Assembly: GCA_963789165.1 (NCBI GenBank)
Contig: CAWBJP010000004.1
Coordinates: 113,359 to 177,358, forward strand
Source: CAWBJP01 sp963789165
Lineage (GTDB): Bacteria > Actinomycetota > Acidimicrobiia > IMCC26256 > BP-133
DNA length: 64,000 nucleotides
Direction of reading: 5' to 3'
The number at the start of each line of letters is the position of its first letter. The stretch's first letter is position 1. The notes under the pieces are model-generated. The model searched no databases and had not been told where the DNA came from. It saw nothing but the letters and a program-made list of their open reading frames with translations. Below are positions 17,694 to 27,557 of this stretch, piece by piece. The translations under genes were made by a program, and so were the position numbers.

Positions 17694-17903
17694 ATGGTTG
17701 CGCTGGAACACTCCGACCCCAACTGCGGCCACGAAACGCTGCTCACCCAGCAGTGCGGGAAGTGCTGGCGCTGGTGCTGCCCGGCCTGCTACTCGCCCTG
17801 GATGGCGCTGGCCTGCACCGCCTGCCGCACCGAAGCCAAGCACGGCGTCCATCCCACGATCGAGGTCGATCTCGCCGGACTCGAGCGCCTCCTCCGGGCC
17901 TGA
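17694..17903 (+). CDS. Small cysteine-rich protein, function unknown
   Basis: 69 codons with eight Cys and several His in the first 45 residues (CGHETLLTQQCGKCWRWCC, then CYSPW and CTAC), a zinc-ribbon- or metal-binding-like pattern. ATG 17694 follows GAAGGTGG. It is convergent with a small hypothetical gene 3 bp away. The 148-bp gap upstream holds no recognised signal. Could be a metal-binding adaptor; nothing more is supported. Confidence 0.55.
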   Translation: MVALEHSDPNCGHETLLTQQCGKCWRWCCPACYSPWMALACTACRTEAKHGVHPTIEVDLAGLERLLRA

Positions 17904-17906
17904 CGT

Positions 17907-18221
17907 TCAATCGTCCAGGCGGAAGTCCGGGTCCGGTCCGCCTTCTTCCGCCGTCCGGCGCCCGATGATCTCGAGCAGCTGAGCCGGGGTCATCTCCGAC
18001 GTGCGGCTGAGCTCGTGGAGCAGACCGCCGCTGAGGGAGACGACCCCGGCCAGGAGCCCCTCCAGGACGGTGACGACCTCTTCCAGGGAGTCCGCCTCCG
18101 AGGCGTAGCTGTTGACGATGTGGCCGAGCACGGTCATGTCCCCGTCGCTGGCGTTCCAGGCGGTGAGCAGCGCCACGGCCTTGCGCAGGTCCTCCCACTC
18201 GGCACCGCCGGCTTCGACCAT
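17907..18221 (-). CDS. Hypothetical helical protein
   Basis: 104 residues, acidic and mostly helical, no Cys and no recognised domain (segments WEDLRKAVALLTAWNAS and LEEVVTVLEGLLAGVVSLS). Strong coding bias, convergent with the Cys-rich gene and divergent from an alpha/beta hydrolase. Confidence 0.6.
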   Translation of the reverse strand: MVEAGGAEWEDLRKAVALLTAWNASDGDMTVLGHIVNSYASEADSLEEVVTVLEGLLAGVVSLSGGLLHELSRTSEMTPAQLLEIIGRRTAEEGGPDPDFRLDD

Positions 18222-18301
18222 GGCCCTCGTCCCGTCTCAGTGTGGCGGTGGACGGCCATCTTCCTACCCGGAGCCGACCGGGTGTGTGAAAACCTGGGTT
18301 G

Positions 18302-19003
18302 ATGGCCACCTTCGGACTGGTGCACGGCGCGTGGCACGGCGCCTGGTGCTGGGATCTGCTCGTCCCCGAGCTGGAGCGGCTCGGCCACCGGTCGGTAGCC
18401 GTGGACCTCCCCTGCGAGGACTGGGACGCCGGCCTCGACGACAACGCCGACCTCGTCGCCGCTGCGCTGGAGGGCGCCGGAGACGACGTCGTGCTCGTCG
18501 GGCACTCGTTGGGTGGCATCACCATCCCGGTGGTCACCGCCCGGCGGCCGGTGGCCCGACTCGTGTTCCTCTGTGCCCTGCTGCCCGAACCCGGCCAGCG
18601 CCTGGACGAGACGATGCGCGACGACAAGCCCAGCTCCGGCCGGGGATGGTCCGGACCGCCGGTCGTCCACGACGACGGGTCGGCATCGTGGGAGCCGGAG
18701 GCGGCGATGGCCGCCTTCTATCACGACTGCCCGGACGACGTGGCCCGGTGGGCCGCCTCCCACCTGCGCCGTCAGGTGTGGACCACCACCCGCCAACCGT
18801 GTCCGCTGGAGCGGTGGCCCGACGTGGCGTCGAGCTACATCCTGGGCACCGACGACAAGCCGATCGCCGCCGACTGGGCCCGGCGGGTAGCCAAGGAACG
18901 CCTCGGCGTCGACGCCATCGAGCTCCCCGGCGGCCACTCCCCCATGCTGGCCCGGCCCCGCGAGCTGGCCGAGGTCCTCGCCGGTCTCGCCGCCCGCGGT
19001 TAG
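18302..19003 (+). CDS. Alpha/beta hydrolase
   Basis: 233 residues. Oxyanion segment LVHGAWHGAWCW, nucleophile elbow GHSLGG (Ser near 66), and C-terminal GGHSPMLARP with catalytic His, as in plant salicylate-esterase/hydroxynitrile-lyase-like esterases. TTG immediately precedes the chosen ATG. Its stop overlaps the convergent SDR stop by 4 bp. Confidence 0.83.
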   Translation: MATFGLVHGAWHGAWCWDLLVPELERLGHRSVAVDLPCEDWDAGLDDNADLVAAALEGAGDDVVLVGHSLGGITIPVVTARRPVARLVFLCALLPEPGQRLDETMRDDKPSSGRGWSGPPVVHDDGSASWEPEAAMAAFYHDCPDDVARWAASHLRRQVWTTTRQPCPLERWPDVASSYILGTDDKPIAADWARRVAKERLGVDAIELPGGHSPMLARPRELAEVLAGLAARG

Positions 19004-19887
19004 GAGCGGTCCTTCATGGTGGCGTGGGGCCGGGCGCCGGCCAGGAGCTTGCGGGCGACGGCGTCGACCTGGTGCGGATCGGACACCGCCTCGGCCGACG
19101 GGCCCTGGTGCCAGCCTTCGCTCACGGCCAGCCCATGGCCCGAGACCTCGAAGACCTGCTCGGTGACCCCCGCGGAAGCCGTCGACGCCAGCCACACGCA
19201 CACCGGCGCCACCCATTTCGGGTCCCAGCCGGCCAGCATCTCCTCGGCCAGGCCGAGGTCCTCGGTGAGGCGGGTGAGGGCGCCGGGGGCGATGGCGTTG
19301 ACCGTCACCCCGTAGCGGGCCAGCTCCCGGGCGGCGATGATCGTGAACCCGGCGATGCCGGCCTTGGCCGCCCCGTAGTTGGTCTGGCCCGGGTTGCCGT
19401 AGATGCCCGACACCGAGGTGGTGTTGATGATGCGGGCGTCGTTGCCCTCCCCCGCCTTGGCCCGGTTCCGCCAGTAGGCGGCGGCGTGGCGGGCGGGCGC
19501 GAAGGTCCCCTTCAGGTGCACCTGGATGACGGAGTCCCACTCCGCTTCACTCATGTTGACCAGCATCCGGTCCCGGAGGATTCCGGCGTTGTTGACCAGC
19601 ACGTCGAGGCCTCCGAAGACCTCCACGGCCTGGTTGATGAACCGCTCGGCCCCGTCCCAGGTGGAGATGTCGTCGGTGTTGGCCACCGCCGCCCCGCCGG
19701 CGGCGGTGATCTCGTCCACCACCGCCTGGGCCGGACCGGCGTCGTTGCCGGCGCCGTCCCGGCTCCCCCCGAGGTCGTTGACCACCACGGACGCGCCCTC
19801 GGCTGCCAGGGCCAGGGCGTACTCCCGGCCGATGCCCCGGCCCGCCCCGGTCACCACGCAGATCCGCCCCTCGCACAGACCGGCCAC
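19000..19887 (-). CDS. Short-chain dehydrogenase (3-hydroxyacyl-CoA dehydrogenase-like)
   Basis: 295 residues, Rossmann TGAGRGIGREYA, NDLGGSRDG, NNAG, and catalytic S-Y-K (TTSVSGIYGN ... NYGAAKAG). The NDLGG segment is characteristic of the dehydrogenase domain of peroxisomal-type multifunctional enzyme 2, so fatty acyl or steroid CoA substrates are likely. GTG 19887 is preceded by GAGGAGGGG. Confidence 0.86.
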   Translation of the reverse strand: MAGLCEGRICVVTGAGRGIGREYALALAAEGASVVVNDLGGSRDGAGNDAGPAQAVVDEITAAGGAAVANTDDISTWDGAERFINQAVEVFGGLDVLVNNAGILRDRMLVNMSEAEWDSVIQVHLKGTFAPARHAAAYWRNRAKAGEGNDARIINTTSVSGIYGNPGQTNYGAAKAGIAGFTIIAARELARYGVTVNAIAPGALTRLTEDLGLAEEMLAGWDPKWVAPVCVWLASTASAGVTEQVFEVSGHGLAVSEGWHQGPSAEAVSDPHQVDAVARKLLAGARPHATMKDRS

Positions 19888-19904
19888 GATCCCCTCCTCA
19901 ACGC

Positions 19905-19965
19905 ACTGAATGACCGCTCAGTTTAGTGCTGAGCCCGATACGTCCTGATAAAGTCACTGAGTGAC
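19905..19965. promoter_or_regulatory. Divergent promoter region with two small palindromes
   Basis: Between the SDR and ABC-transporter starts: ACTGA-ATGACCGC-TCAGT (19905-19922), similar in style to TetR operators of fatty-acid genes, and GTCAC-TGA-GTGAC (19953-19965), which includes the GTG start codon of the ABC gene. Either could serve a shared regulator. Confidence 0.35.
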
Positions 19966-21001
19966 AGAATTGCGGGTGGCGGACCCGGACGCCCGGGAAG
20001 CAGCACAGCCGCCGGCCGTCGAGGTGCTGGCCCTGTGCAAGCACTACGGCGCGGTGGAGGCGGTGCGCACGGTCACCTTCCAGGTGGCGCCCCGGGAGGT
20101 CTTCGCCTTCCTCGGCCCCAACGGGGCGGGCAAGTCCACCACCATCCGCATGCTCTGCACCCTCACCCGTCCGACCGCCGGCCAGGCTCGGGTGGCCGGC
20201 TTCGACGTGGCCCGTCAGCCTCGGGCGGTGCGGCGCAGCATCGGTCTCGTGTTCCAGGACCAGACGCTCGACGAGCAGCTGACGGCGGAGGAGAACCTCC
20301 GCTTCCACGCCGTCCTCTACGGCGTCCCCCGCGACCAGGTGGGACCCCGGATCGACCGGGTCCTGGAGCTGGTGGACCTCACCGGCCGCCGGTCCGACCT
20401 CGTCTCCACCTACTCGGGAGGGATGGCCCGGCGCCTGGAGATCGCCCGGGCGCTGCTCCACACCCCCGACGTGCTCTTCCTCGACGAGCCCACCGTGGGC
20501 CTCGACCCCCAGACCCGGGCCCGGATGTGGGAGGACGTGCTGCGCCTGCGGGACGAGGAGGGCGCCGCCGTCTTCTTCACCACCCATTACATGGACGAGG
20601 CCGAGTACGCCGACCGGATCGCCATCATCGACAACGGCGCCATCGTGGCCCTCGACACCCCGGCCACCCTCAAGGCGGCGGTGGGGGCGGACACCGTGCA
20701 CCTGCGTACCGCCGACGACGCCACCGCCGCCGCCCGCCTGCGGGCCGCGGGGTTCGAGGTGGAGCGCGTGCCCGGGGGCCCGGGGGTGTCCCCCGGAGCG
20801 AACGGCCTGGTGGTGGCGGTGGCCGACGGGGAGCGGGCCGTGGGGGCCCTGGTCCTCACCGCCGGCGTGACCGTCGAGCGGGTCCGGGTCCACACCCCCG
20901 ACCTCGACGACGTGTTCCTCCACTTCACCGGCCGCCAGATCCGCGAGAACCCGGACGGCCAATCCCTGCTGCGCCGTTTCGCCACGGCCCGGAGGCGTTG
21001 A
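19961..21001 (+). CDS. ABC transporter ATP-binding protein (DrrA family)
   Basis: 346 residues. Walker A GPNGAGKST (52-60), signature YSGGM (151-155), Walker B VLFLDEP, His switch TTHYMDEAE, then the DrrA-type C-terminal extension ending DDVFLHFTG. Energises export with the permease starting 2 nt after its stop. DrrA/B systems extrude lipids or antibiotics; substrate unknown. Confidence 0.9.
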   Translation: MTELRVADPDAREAAQPPAVEVLALCKHYGAVEAVRTVTFQVAPREVFAFLGPNGAGKSTTIRMLCTLTRPTAGQARVAGFDVARQPRAVRRSIGLVFQDQTLDEQLTAEENLRFHAVLYGVPRDQVGPRIDRVLELVDLTGRRSDLVSTYSGGMARRLEIARALLHTPDVLFLDEPTVGLDPQTRARMWEDVLRLRDEEGAAVFFTTHYMDEAEYADRIAIIDNGAIVALDTPATLKAAVGADTVHLRTADDATAAARLRAAGFEVERVPGGPGVSPGANGLVVAVADGERAVGALVLTAGVTVERVRVHTPDLDDVFLHFTGRQIRENPDGQSLLRRFATARRR

Positions 21002-21003
21002 AC

Positions 21004-21837
21004 ATGCGGGCTGATATGGCGCTCAACCTGCCCGACGAGGGCAGGACGGTAGCCATGGTGTGGCAGCGGGAGCTGCTGCGCTTCGTGCGGGCCCGGGTCC
21101 GCATCGCCACCAACTTCGTGCAACCCGTGCTCTTCCTCGTCGTGCTCGGGGCGGGCCTGGGCCCTCTGGTGGGCACGACCGGCGGCGTCGACTTCAAGCA
21201 GTTCGTGTTCCCCGGGGTGGTGGCCATGGGGGTGGTCACCACGGCCATGTTCAGCGCCGTGTCGATCCTCTGGGACCGGGAGTTCGGGTTCCTGCGGGAG
21301 ATGCTGGTCGCCCCCGTCACCCGGACCGCCCTGGTCCTGGGCAAGGCGGCCGGCGGGGCCACGGTGGCCACCCTTCAGGGCAGCGTGATGCTCGTCCTCG
21401 CCCCCGTGGTGCACGTCCGCCTCACCGTCGGCGTCGTGCTCGGGGTGCTCGGCTCGTCGCTGCTCATGGCCTTCGCCATGACCGCCTTCGGCACGTTCGT
21501 GGCCAGCCGCATGCAGAAGCTGGAGAGCTTCTCGGTGGTCATGCAGTTCTTCATGCTGCCGATGCTGTTCCTCTCCGGCGCTCTCTTCCCGCTGGGCGAT
21601 CTCCCCGGCTGGCTGGTGGCCCTCACCCGGCTCGACCCGCTCACCTACGCCGTCGATCCGCTGCGCCGGGCGGTGTTCTCGGCCCAGGACGTGCCCCCCG
21701 AGGCGCTGGAGCGCTTCCCGGTGGGCGTGGAGGTGTTCGGATGGACACTGCCGGTGGTGGCCGAGGTGGCGGTGGTCATCGCCTTCGCCGCCGTGTTCCT
21801 GACCCTCGCCGTCCGCTCTCTGGGCCGCCCCGACTGA
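21004..21837 (+). CDS. ABC-2 type permease (DrrB family)
   Basis: 277 residues, about six membrane spans, with the ABC-2 signature FFMLPMLFLSGALFPLGDLPGW (shown in part as LFLSGALFPL) and RLDPLTYAVDPLR. Forms the channel for the preceding ATPase; one operon. Confidence 0.9.
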   Translation: MRADMALNLPDEGRTVAMVWQRELLRFVRARVRIATNFVQPVLFLVVLGAGLGPLVGTTGGVDFKQFVFPGVVAMGVVTTAMFSAVSILWDREFGFLREMLVAPVTRTALVLGKAAGGATVATLQGSVMLVLAPVVHVRLTVGVVLGVLGSSLLMAFAMTAFGTFVASRMQKLESFSVVMQFFMLPMLFLSGALFPLGDLPGWLVALTRLDPLTYAVDPLRRAVFSAQDVPPEALERFPVGVEVFGWTLPVVAEVAVVIAFAAVFLTLAVRSLGRPD

Positions 21838-21862
21838 CCCTCGGCCGTTACGGTCTCCCGTC

Positions 21863-22532
21863 ATGTGCGGTCGGTACGTTTCCGCTCAGCCTGTCGATCA
21901 CCTGGCCGAGTGGTTCCAGGTCGATGAGGTGGTCACGGAGCCGTTGCCGCCGAGCTGGAACGTGGCGCCGACGGATCCCGTCTACGCCGTCGCCGAACAC
22001 GAGCGCCGGCGTCGACTGGGCTGCTTCCGCTGGGGTCTCGTCCCGCCCGGTGCCGGCGACCCGCCGCGGGGTGTGCGTCCCATCAATGCCCGGGCCGAGA
22101 CCCTGGTGGAGCGTCCGCTGTTCCGGGATTCGTTCGCCCGCCGCCGCTGCCTGTTGCCCGCCGACGGCTTCTACGAATGGGAGAAGCGGGACGGGCGGAA
22201 GCAGCCGTGGTTCATCGCCCCCGCCGATGGCGGCGTCCTGGCCATGGCCGGCCTGTGGTCGACCCGGCGTCGACCAGGAGACCGTCCTCCGGACCTGCGC
22301 CATCATCACCACCGCGGCCAACCAGACCGTGAGGCGGCTGCATGACCGGATGCCGGTCTTCCTCCCGCCCGAGCACTGGGAGGTCTGGCTCGACCGGACC
22401 GAGGATGACCTGGGCCTGCTGAGCTCGTTGCTCGTCCCGGCGCCCGACGACTGCTCCAACTCCGGCCCGTCAGCATGCAGGTGAACTCGGTCCGCAACAA
22501 CGGCCCCGAGCTGACGGTCCCGGTCGGTGTGA
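21863..22532 (+). pseudogene. SRAP (YedK/HMCES) DNA-crosslink protein, at least two frameshifts
   Basis: SRAP proteins link covalently through Cys2 to abasic sites in single-stranded DNA. MCGRY, WNVAPTDP, RPINARAET and GFYEW are in the first frame, with catalytic Cys2, Asn and Glu. Near 22262-22270 the frame changes, after which AIITTAANQTVRRLHDRMPV (with the conserved His) continues; near 22455 it changes back, giving RPVSMQVNSVRNNGPEL, the usual C-terminus. The end is uncertain and runs up to the last FIST gene. Recent decay or sequence error. Confidence 0.8.
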
Positions 22533-22533
22533 G

Positions 22534-23743
22534 CTACTGGCTCAGGATGCAGAGGACGCCGGTCCAGTGCATGGGCTGCACCTCACCGCCCAGCTTGGCG
22601 ATCTCGGTGGCCGAGTACATGCCCAGCAACGGCATCCGGGAGCCGACCGTCCGCTGGATCTCGGCCGCCTCCTCCTCGTCGGTGCCCATGAGCATGCTGG
22701 TCCGCCCGCGGCAGTCGACGTACAAGGCCAGGATCGGTTCGCGGTCGCCGATCCGCTCGTAGAGCTGGTTGACCTTCTCCTCCATGTAGTCGAAGTCGAA
22801 GCTGCGGCGCATGAGCTGGAACTCGGTGCCCGTCTTCAGGTCGTTCTCGAACATCATGAGCCCGCCCCGCTCCTCGTCGAACGCCAAGACGACGCGGTTC
22901 TGGTACTCCTCCTCCTTGAAGGGCCCGAACTTCTCGCCCCGGTTGATCCCGAACGTGACGTAGAGCGGGTAGTCCTCCGAGGGCTTCCCCGAGGAGCCCC
23001 CGAGGAGCTCGGCCACCTTGTCAGTAGCCCGCACGCCGTCGATCTCCAGGACCGTGGCGCCATCGACCTTGGTCACGGTGTGGTACCCGCTGGTCGGCCT
23101 GCAGCCGTGCATGATCACCGTGTCCATCCGCAAGCCGCCGGAGAGCACGACGGCCACGGCACTGCCCTGCTCGATCCGGTCGTCGAACCACTGGTGGCCG
23201 GTGTCGCCTTCCCACCCGCCGGCCATCCCGATCCCCGCCATCGCCGGCCACGTGCCCAGCCCGAAGCCCATGCCCTCCAGGAGGGGCGTGGCCATGTTGA
23301 GCGACCAGCCCGCCATAGCCATGTCTTTGATGGCGTCGAACATGAGGAAGAGGCTGGGATCGCCCCGGTACTCCTTGCTCCGGATCTGCTGGCCCAGCGC
23401 CAAACCGACCTCGAACTCGTTGTCGGGAAGCGGGCCCTCGAGGAACAGGTCGATGTCGTCGCCGGGCCCGGCGGAGAGCGACGGCCACACCGACCTCGAA
23501 GCCGTCGTAGCCCAGGTAGTCCCGGGTCACCACGCCCATGGCGTTGCCGCCGGCGATGCGGGTCGCCGGCCCGGCGACGGACCGCAACCCGTCCCGCAAC
23601 TGGGTCGGGTTGTGCTTGGTGGTGGCGAACATCAGGGCCAGGTCACAGGTCTCGGTCCCGGCCTGGGCCAGGGCCGCCCGGGTCGCCTCGATGGCCGCCT
23701 CCGTCGACGTCGGATTCACGCTGTGGCCCACACCTGCTCGCAT
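22534..23743 (-). pseudogene. FIST sensor protein, fifth copy (one +1 frameshift)
   Basis: FIST_N plus FIST_C protein starting MRAGVGHSVNP. FIST domains are predicted cytosolic small-ligand sensors. An extra base near 23480 (GTCGCTCTCC where sister copies have GTCCTCTCC) shifts frame after DGFEVGVAV; everything downstream is intact to TGVLCILSQ. Without it the gene would be 402 codons. No stop codons or further indels, so either very recent decay or a base-calling error. Last gene of the array, convergent with the SRAP gene. Confidence 0.85.
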
Positions 23744-23779
23744 GGCAGCCCCTCCCGTCTCTCCCCGATGGGGCCCGTC

Positions 23780-24989
23780 TTATTGGCTCAGGATGCCGAG
23801 GACGCCGGTCCAGTGCATGGGCTGCACCTCACCGCCCAGCTTGGCGATCTCGGTGGCCGAGTACATGCCCAGCAACGGCGTCCGGGAGCCGACCGTCCGC
23901 TGGATCTCGGCCGCCTCCTCCTCGTCGGTGCCCATGAGCATGCTGGTCCGCGCGCGGCAGTCGACGTACAGGGCCAGGACCGGTTCGCGGTCGCCGATCC
24001 GCTCGTAGAGCTGGTTGACCTTCTCCTCCATGTAGTCGAAGTCGAAGCTGCGGCGCATGAGCTGGAACTCGGTGCCCGTCTTCAGGTCGTTCTCGAACAT
24101 CATGAGCCCGCCCCGCTCCTCGTCGAAGGCCAAGACGACGCGGTTCTGGTACTCCTCCTCGTTGAAGGGCCCGAACTTCTCGCCCCGGTTGATCCCGAAC
24201 GTGACGTAGAGCGGGTAGTCCTCCGAGGGCTTCCCCGAGGAGCCCCCGAGGAGCTCGGCCACCTTGTCGAGTCGCCCGCACGCCGTCGATCTCCAGGACC
24301 GTGGCGCCATCGACCTTGGTCACGGTGTGGTACCCGCTGGTCGGCTTGCAGCCGTGCATGATCACCGTGTCCATCCGCAGGCCGCCGGAGAGCACGAGGG
24401 CCACGGCACTGCCCTGCTCGATCCGGTCGTCGAACCACTGGTGGCCGGTGTCGCCTTCCCACCCGCCGGCCATCCCGATCCCCGCCATCGCCGGCCACGT
24501 GCCCAGCCCGAAGCCCATGCCCTCCAGGAGGGGCGTGGCCATGTTGAGCGAGTAGCCCGCCGTCGCCATCTCTTTGATGGCGTCGAACATGAGGAAGAGG
24601 CTCGGATCGCCCCGGTACTCCTTGCTCCGGATCTGCTGGCCCAGCGCCAGGCCGACCTCGAACTCGTTATCGGGGAGCGGGCCCTCGAGGAACAGGTCGA
24701 TGTCGTCGCCGGGCCCGGCGGAGAGGACGGCCACACCGACCTCGAAGCCGTCGTAGCCCAGGTAGTCCCGGGTCACGACCCCCATGGCGTTGCCGCCGGC
24801 GATGCGGGTCTCCGGCCCGGCGACGGACCGCAACCCGTCCCGCAGCTGGGCCGGGTTGTGCTTGGTGGTGGCGAACATCAGGGCCAGGTCGCAGGTCTCG
24901 GTCCCGGCCTGGGCCAGGGCCGCCCGGGTCGCCTCGACGGCCGCCTCCGTCGACGTCGGATTCACGCTGTGGCCCACACCTGCTCGCAT
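23780..24989 (-). pseudogene. FIST sensor protein, fourth copy (one +1 frameshift)
   Basis: Same architecture. The only lesion is an extra base near 24270, between codons for GVRAT and DKVAELLGG. The same insertion at the same site occurs in the third copy, a shared derived change that indicates duplication or gene conversion after the lesion, or a common systematic error. The second half is open to TGVLGILSQ at 23780. Confidence 0.85.
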
Positions 24990-25027
24990 CGCAGCCCCTC
25001 CCGTCTCTCCCCGATGGTGGCCGCGTC

Positions 25028-26236
25028 CTATTGACTCAGGATGCCGAGGACGCCGGTCCAGTGCATCGGCTGCACCTCACCGCCCAGCTTGGCGATCTCG
25101 GTGGCCGAGTACATGCCCAGCAGCGGCATCCGGGAACCGACCGTCCGCTGGATCTCGGCCGCCTCCTCCTCCTCGGTGCCCATCCACATGCTTGTGCGCC
25201 CGCCACAGTCGACGTACAGGGCCAGGATCGGCTCGCGGTCGCCGATCCGCTCGTAGAGCTGGTTGACCTCTCTTCCATGTAGTCGAAATCGAAGGTGCGG
25301 CGCATGAGCTGGACCTCGGTGCCCGCCTTCAGGTCGTTCTCGAAGGTGATGAGCCCGCCCCGCTCCTCGTCGATGGCCTGGATCGCGCGGTTCTGGTACT
25401 CCTCCTCGTTGAAGGTCCCGAACTTCTCGCCCCGGTTGATCCCGAAGGTGACGAAGAACGGGGAGTCCTCCGAGGGCCTCCCCGAGGAGCCCCCGAGGAG
25501 CTCGGCCACCTTGTCGAGTCGCCCGCACGCCGTCGATCTCCAGGATCGTGACGCCGTCGGTTTTGGTCATGGTGTGATACCCGCTGGCCGGCTTGCAGCC
25601 GTGCATGATCACGGTGTCCATCCGCAGGCCGCCGGAGAGCACGAGGGCCATGGCGCTGCCCTGCTCGATCCGGTCGTCGAACCACTGGTGGCCGGTGTCG
25701 CCCTCCAACCCCCCGAACATCCCGATCCCCGCCATCGGCGGCCACGTCCCGAGCCCGAAGCCCATTCCCTCCAAGAGGGGCGTGGCCATGTTGAGCGACC
25801 AGCTCGGATTCGGCATCTCCTTGATCGCGTCGAACATGAGGAAGAGGCTGGGATCGCCCTGGTACTCCTTGCTCCGGACCTGCTTGCCCAGGGCCAGGCC
25901 GACCTCGAACTCGTTGTCGGGCAGCGGACCCTCGATGAACAGGTCGATGTCGTCACCGGGCCCGGCGGAGAGCACGGCCACGCCGACCTCGAAGCCCTCA
26001 TAGCCCAGGTAGTCCCGGGTCACCACGCCCATGGCGTTGCCGCCGGCGATGCGCGTCGCCGGCCCGGTGACGGACCGCAGCCCGTCCCGCAGCTGGGTGG
26101 GGTCGTGCTTGGAGGCGGCGAACATCAGGGCCAGGTCGCAGGTCCCGGTCCCCGCCTGGGCCAGGGCCGCCCGGGTCGCCTCGATGGCCGCCTCCGTCGA
26201 CGTCGGATTCACGCTGTGGCCGACACCTGCTCGCAT
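25028..26236 (-). pseudogene. FIST sensor protein, third copy (compensating +1/-1 frameshifts)
   Basis: Open from ATG 26236 to 25028 as one frame, but the middle is read out of phase: +1 near 25517 (shared with the fourth copy) and -1 near 25270 (gacctctcttcc against gaccttctcctcc in sisters). The translated middle of about 80 residues is therefore nonsense relative to the family, while both ends match. The RBS GAGGAGGGAG is strong, and the start is preceded by an element shared with the first copy's upstream region. Confidence 0.84.
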
Positions 26237-26249
26237 GGCACTCCCTCCT

Positions 26250-26273
26250 CGTGGAAAGTACGTAGGCCGGTAC
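26250..26273 (-). promoter_or_regulatory. Repeated element upstream of third FIST copy
   Basis: cgtggaaagtacgtagg followed by ccggtac, nearly identical to 28827-28851. It directly precedes the RBS of the third FIST gene, so this copy could have its own promoter or operator within the array. Confidence 0.45.
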
Positions 26274-26295
26274 GATCGCTCCGCTCAGAAGCGTC

Positions 26296-27506
26296 CTATT
26301 GGCTCAGGATGCAGAGGACGCCGGTGGCGTGGAGCGGCTGCACCTCACCGCACCACCTTGGCGATCTCGGTGGCCGAGTACATGCCCAGCAGCGGCGTCC
26401 GGGAGCCGACCGTCCGCTGGATCTCGGCCGCCTCCTCCTCCTCGTTGCCCGTGAAGACGCAGGTCCGCGCGCCGCAGTCGACGTACAGGGCCAGGACCGG
26501 CTCGCGGTCTCCGATCCGCTCGTAGAGCTGGTTGACCTTCTCCTCCATGTAGCCGAAGTCGAAGGTGCGGCGCATGAGCTGGAACTCGGTGCCCGTCTTC
26601 AGGTCGGTCTCGAACGTGATGAGCCCGCCCCGCTCCTCGTCGATGGCCAGGATCACGCGGTTCTGGTACTCCTCCTCGTTGAAGGGCCCGAACTTGTCGC
26701 CCCGGTTGATCCCCAAGGTGACGAAGACCGGGTAGTCGTCCGAGGGCGTCCCCGAGGAGCCCCCGAGGAACTCGGCCACCTTGTCGGTCGCCCGGACGCC
26801 GTCGATCTCCAGGATCGTGACGCCGTCGGTCTTGGTGATGGTGTGGTAGCCGCTGGCCGGCTGGCAGCCGTGCATGATCACGGTGTCCATCCGCAGGCCG
26901 CCGGAGAGCACGAGGGCCGATGGCACTGCCCTGCTCGATCCGGTCGTCGAACCACTGGTGGCCGATGTCGCCTTCGAACCCCCCCATCATCCCGATCCCC
27001 GCCATCGCCGGCCACGTGCCCAGCCCGAAGCCCATGCCCTCCAGGAGGGGCGTGGCCATGTTGAGCGAGTAGCCCGCCGTCGCCCTCTCCTTGACCGCGT
27101 CGAACATGAGGAAGATGCTGGGATCGCCCCGGTACTCCTTGCTCCGGATCTCTTTGCCCAGGGCCAGGCCGACCTCGAACTCGTTGTCGGGCAGCGGGCC
27201 CTCGATGAACAGGTCGATGTCGTCACCGGGGCCGGCGGAGAGCACGGCGACGCCGACTTCGAAGCCCTCGTAGCCCAGGTAGTCCCGGGTCACGACACCG
27301 ATGGCGTTGCCGCCGGCGATGCGGGTCGCCGGCCCGGCGACGGACCGCAGCCCGTCCCGCAGCTGGGTCGGGTCGTGCTTGGAGGCGGCGAACATCAAGG
27401 CCAGGTCGCAGGTCTCGGTCCCGGCCTGGGCCAGGGCCGCCCGGGTCGCCTCGATGGCCGCCTCCGTCGACTTCGGATTCACGCTGTGGCCGACACCTGC
27501 TCGCAT
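26296..27506 (-). pseudogene. FIST sensor protein, second copy (two +1 frameshifts)
   Basis: Extra bases near 26918 (after RIEQGSA) and near 26352 (after EIAKV) break the gene; family sequence continues in the shifted frames to ATGVLCILSQ at 26296. The corrected protein would have 402 residues and departs most from its sisters in FIST_C (VTLGINRGDKFG, ARTCVFTGNE). Confidence 0.84.
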
Positions 27507-27557
27507 GGCAGCTCCCTCCGTCTCTCCCCGATGGTGCACTCGTCCCGTCCTGTTGGC

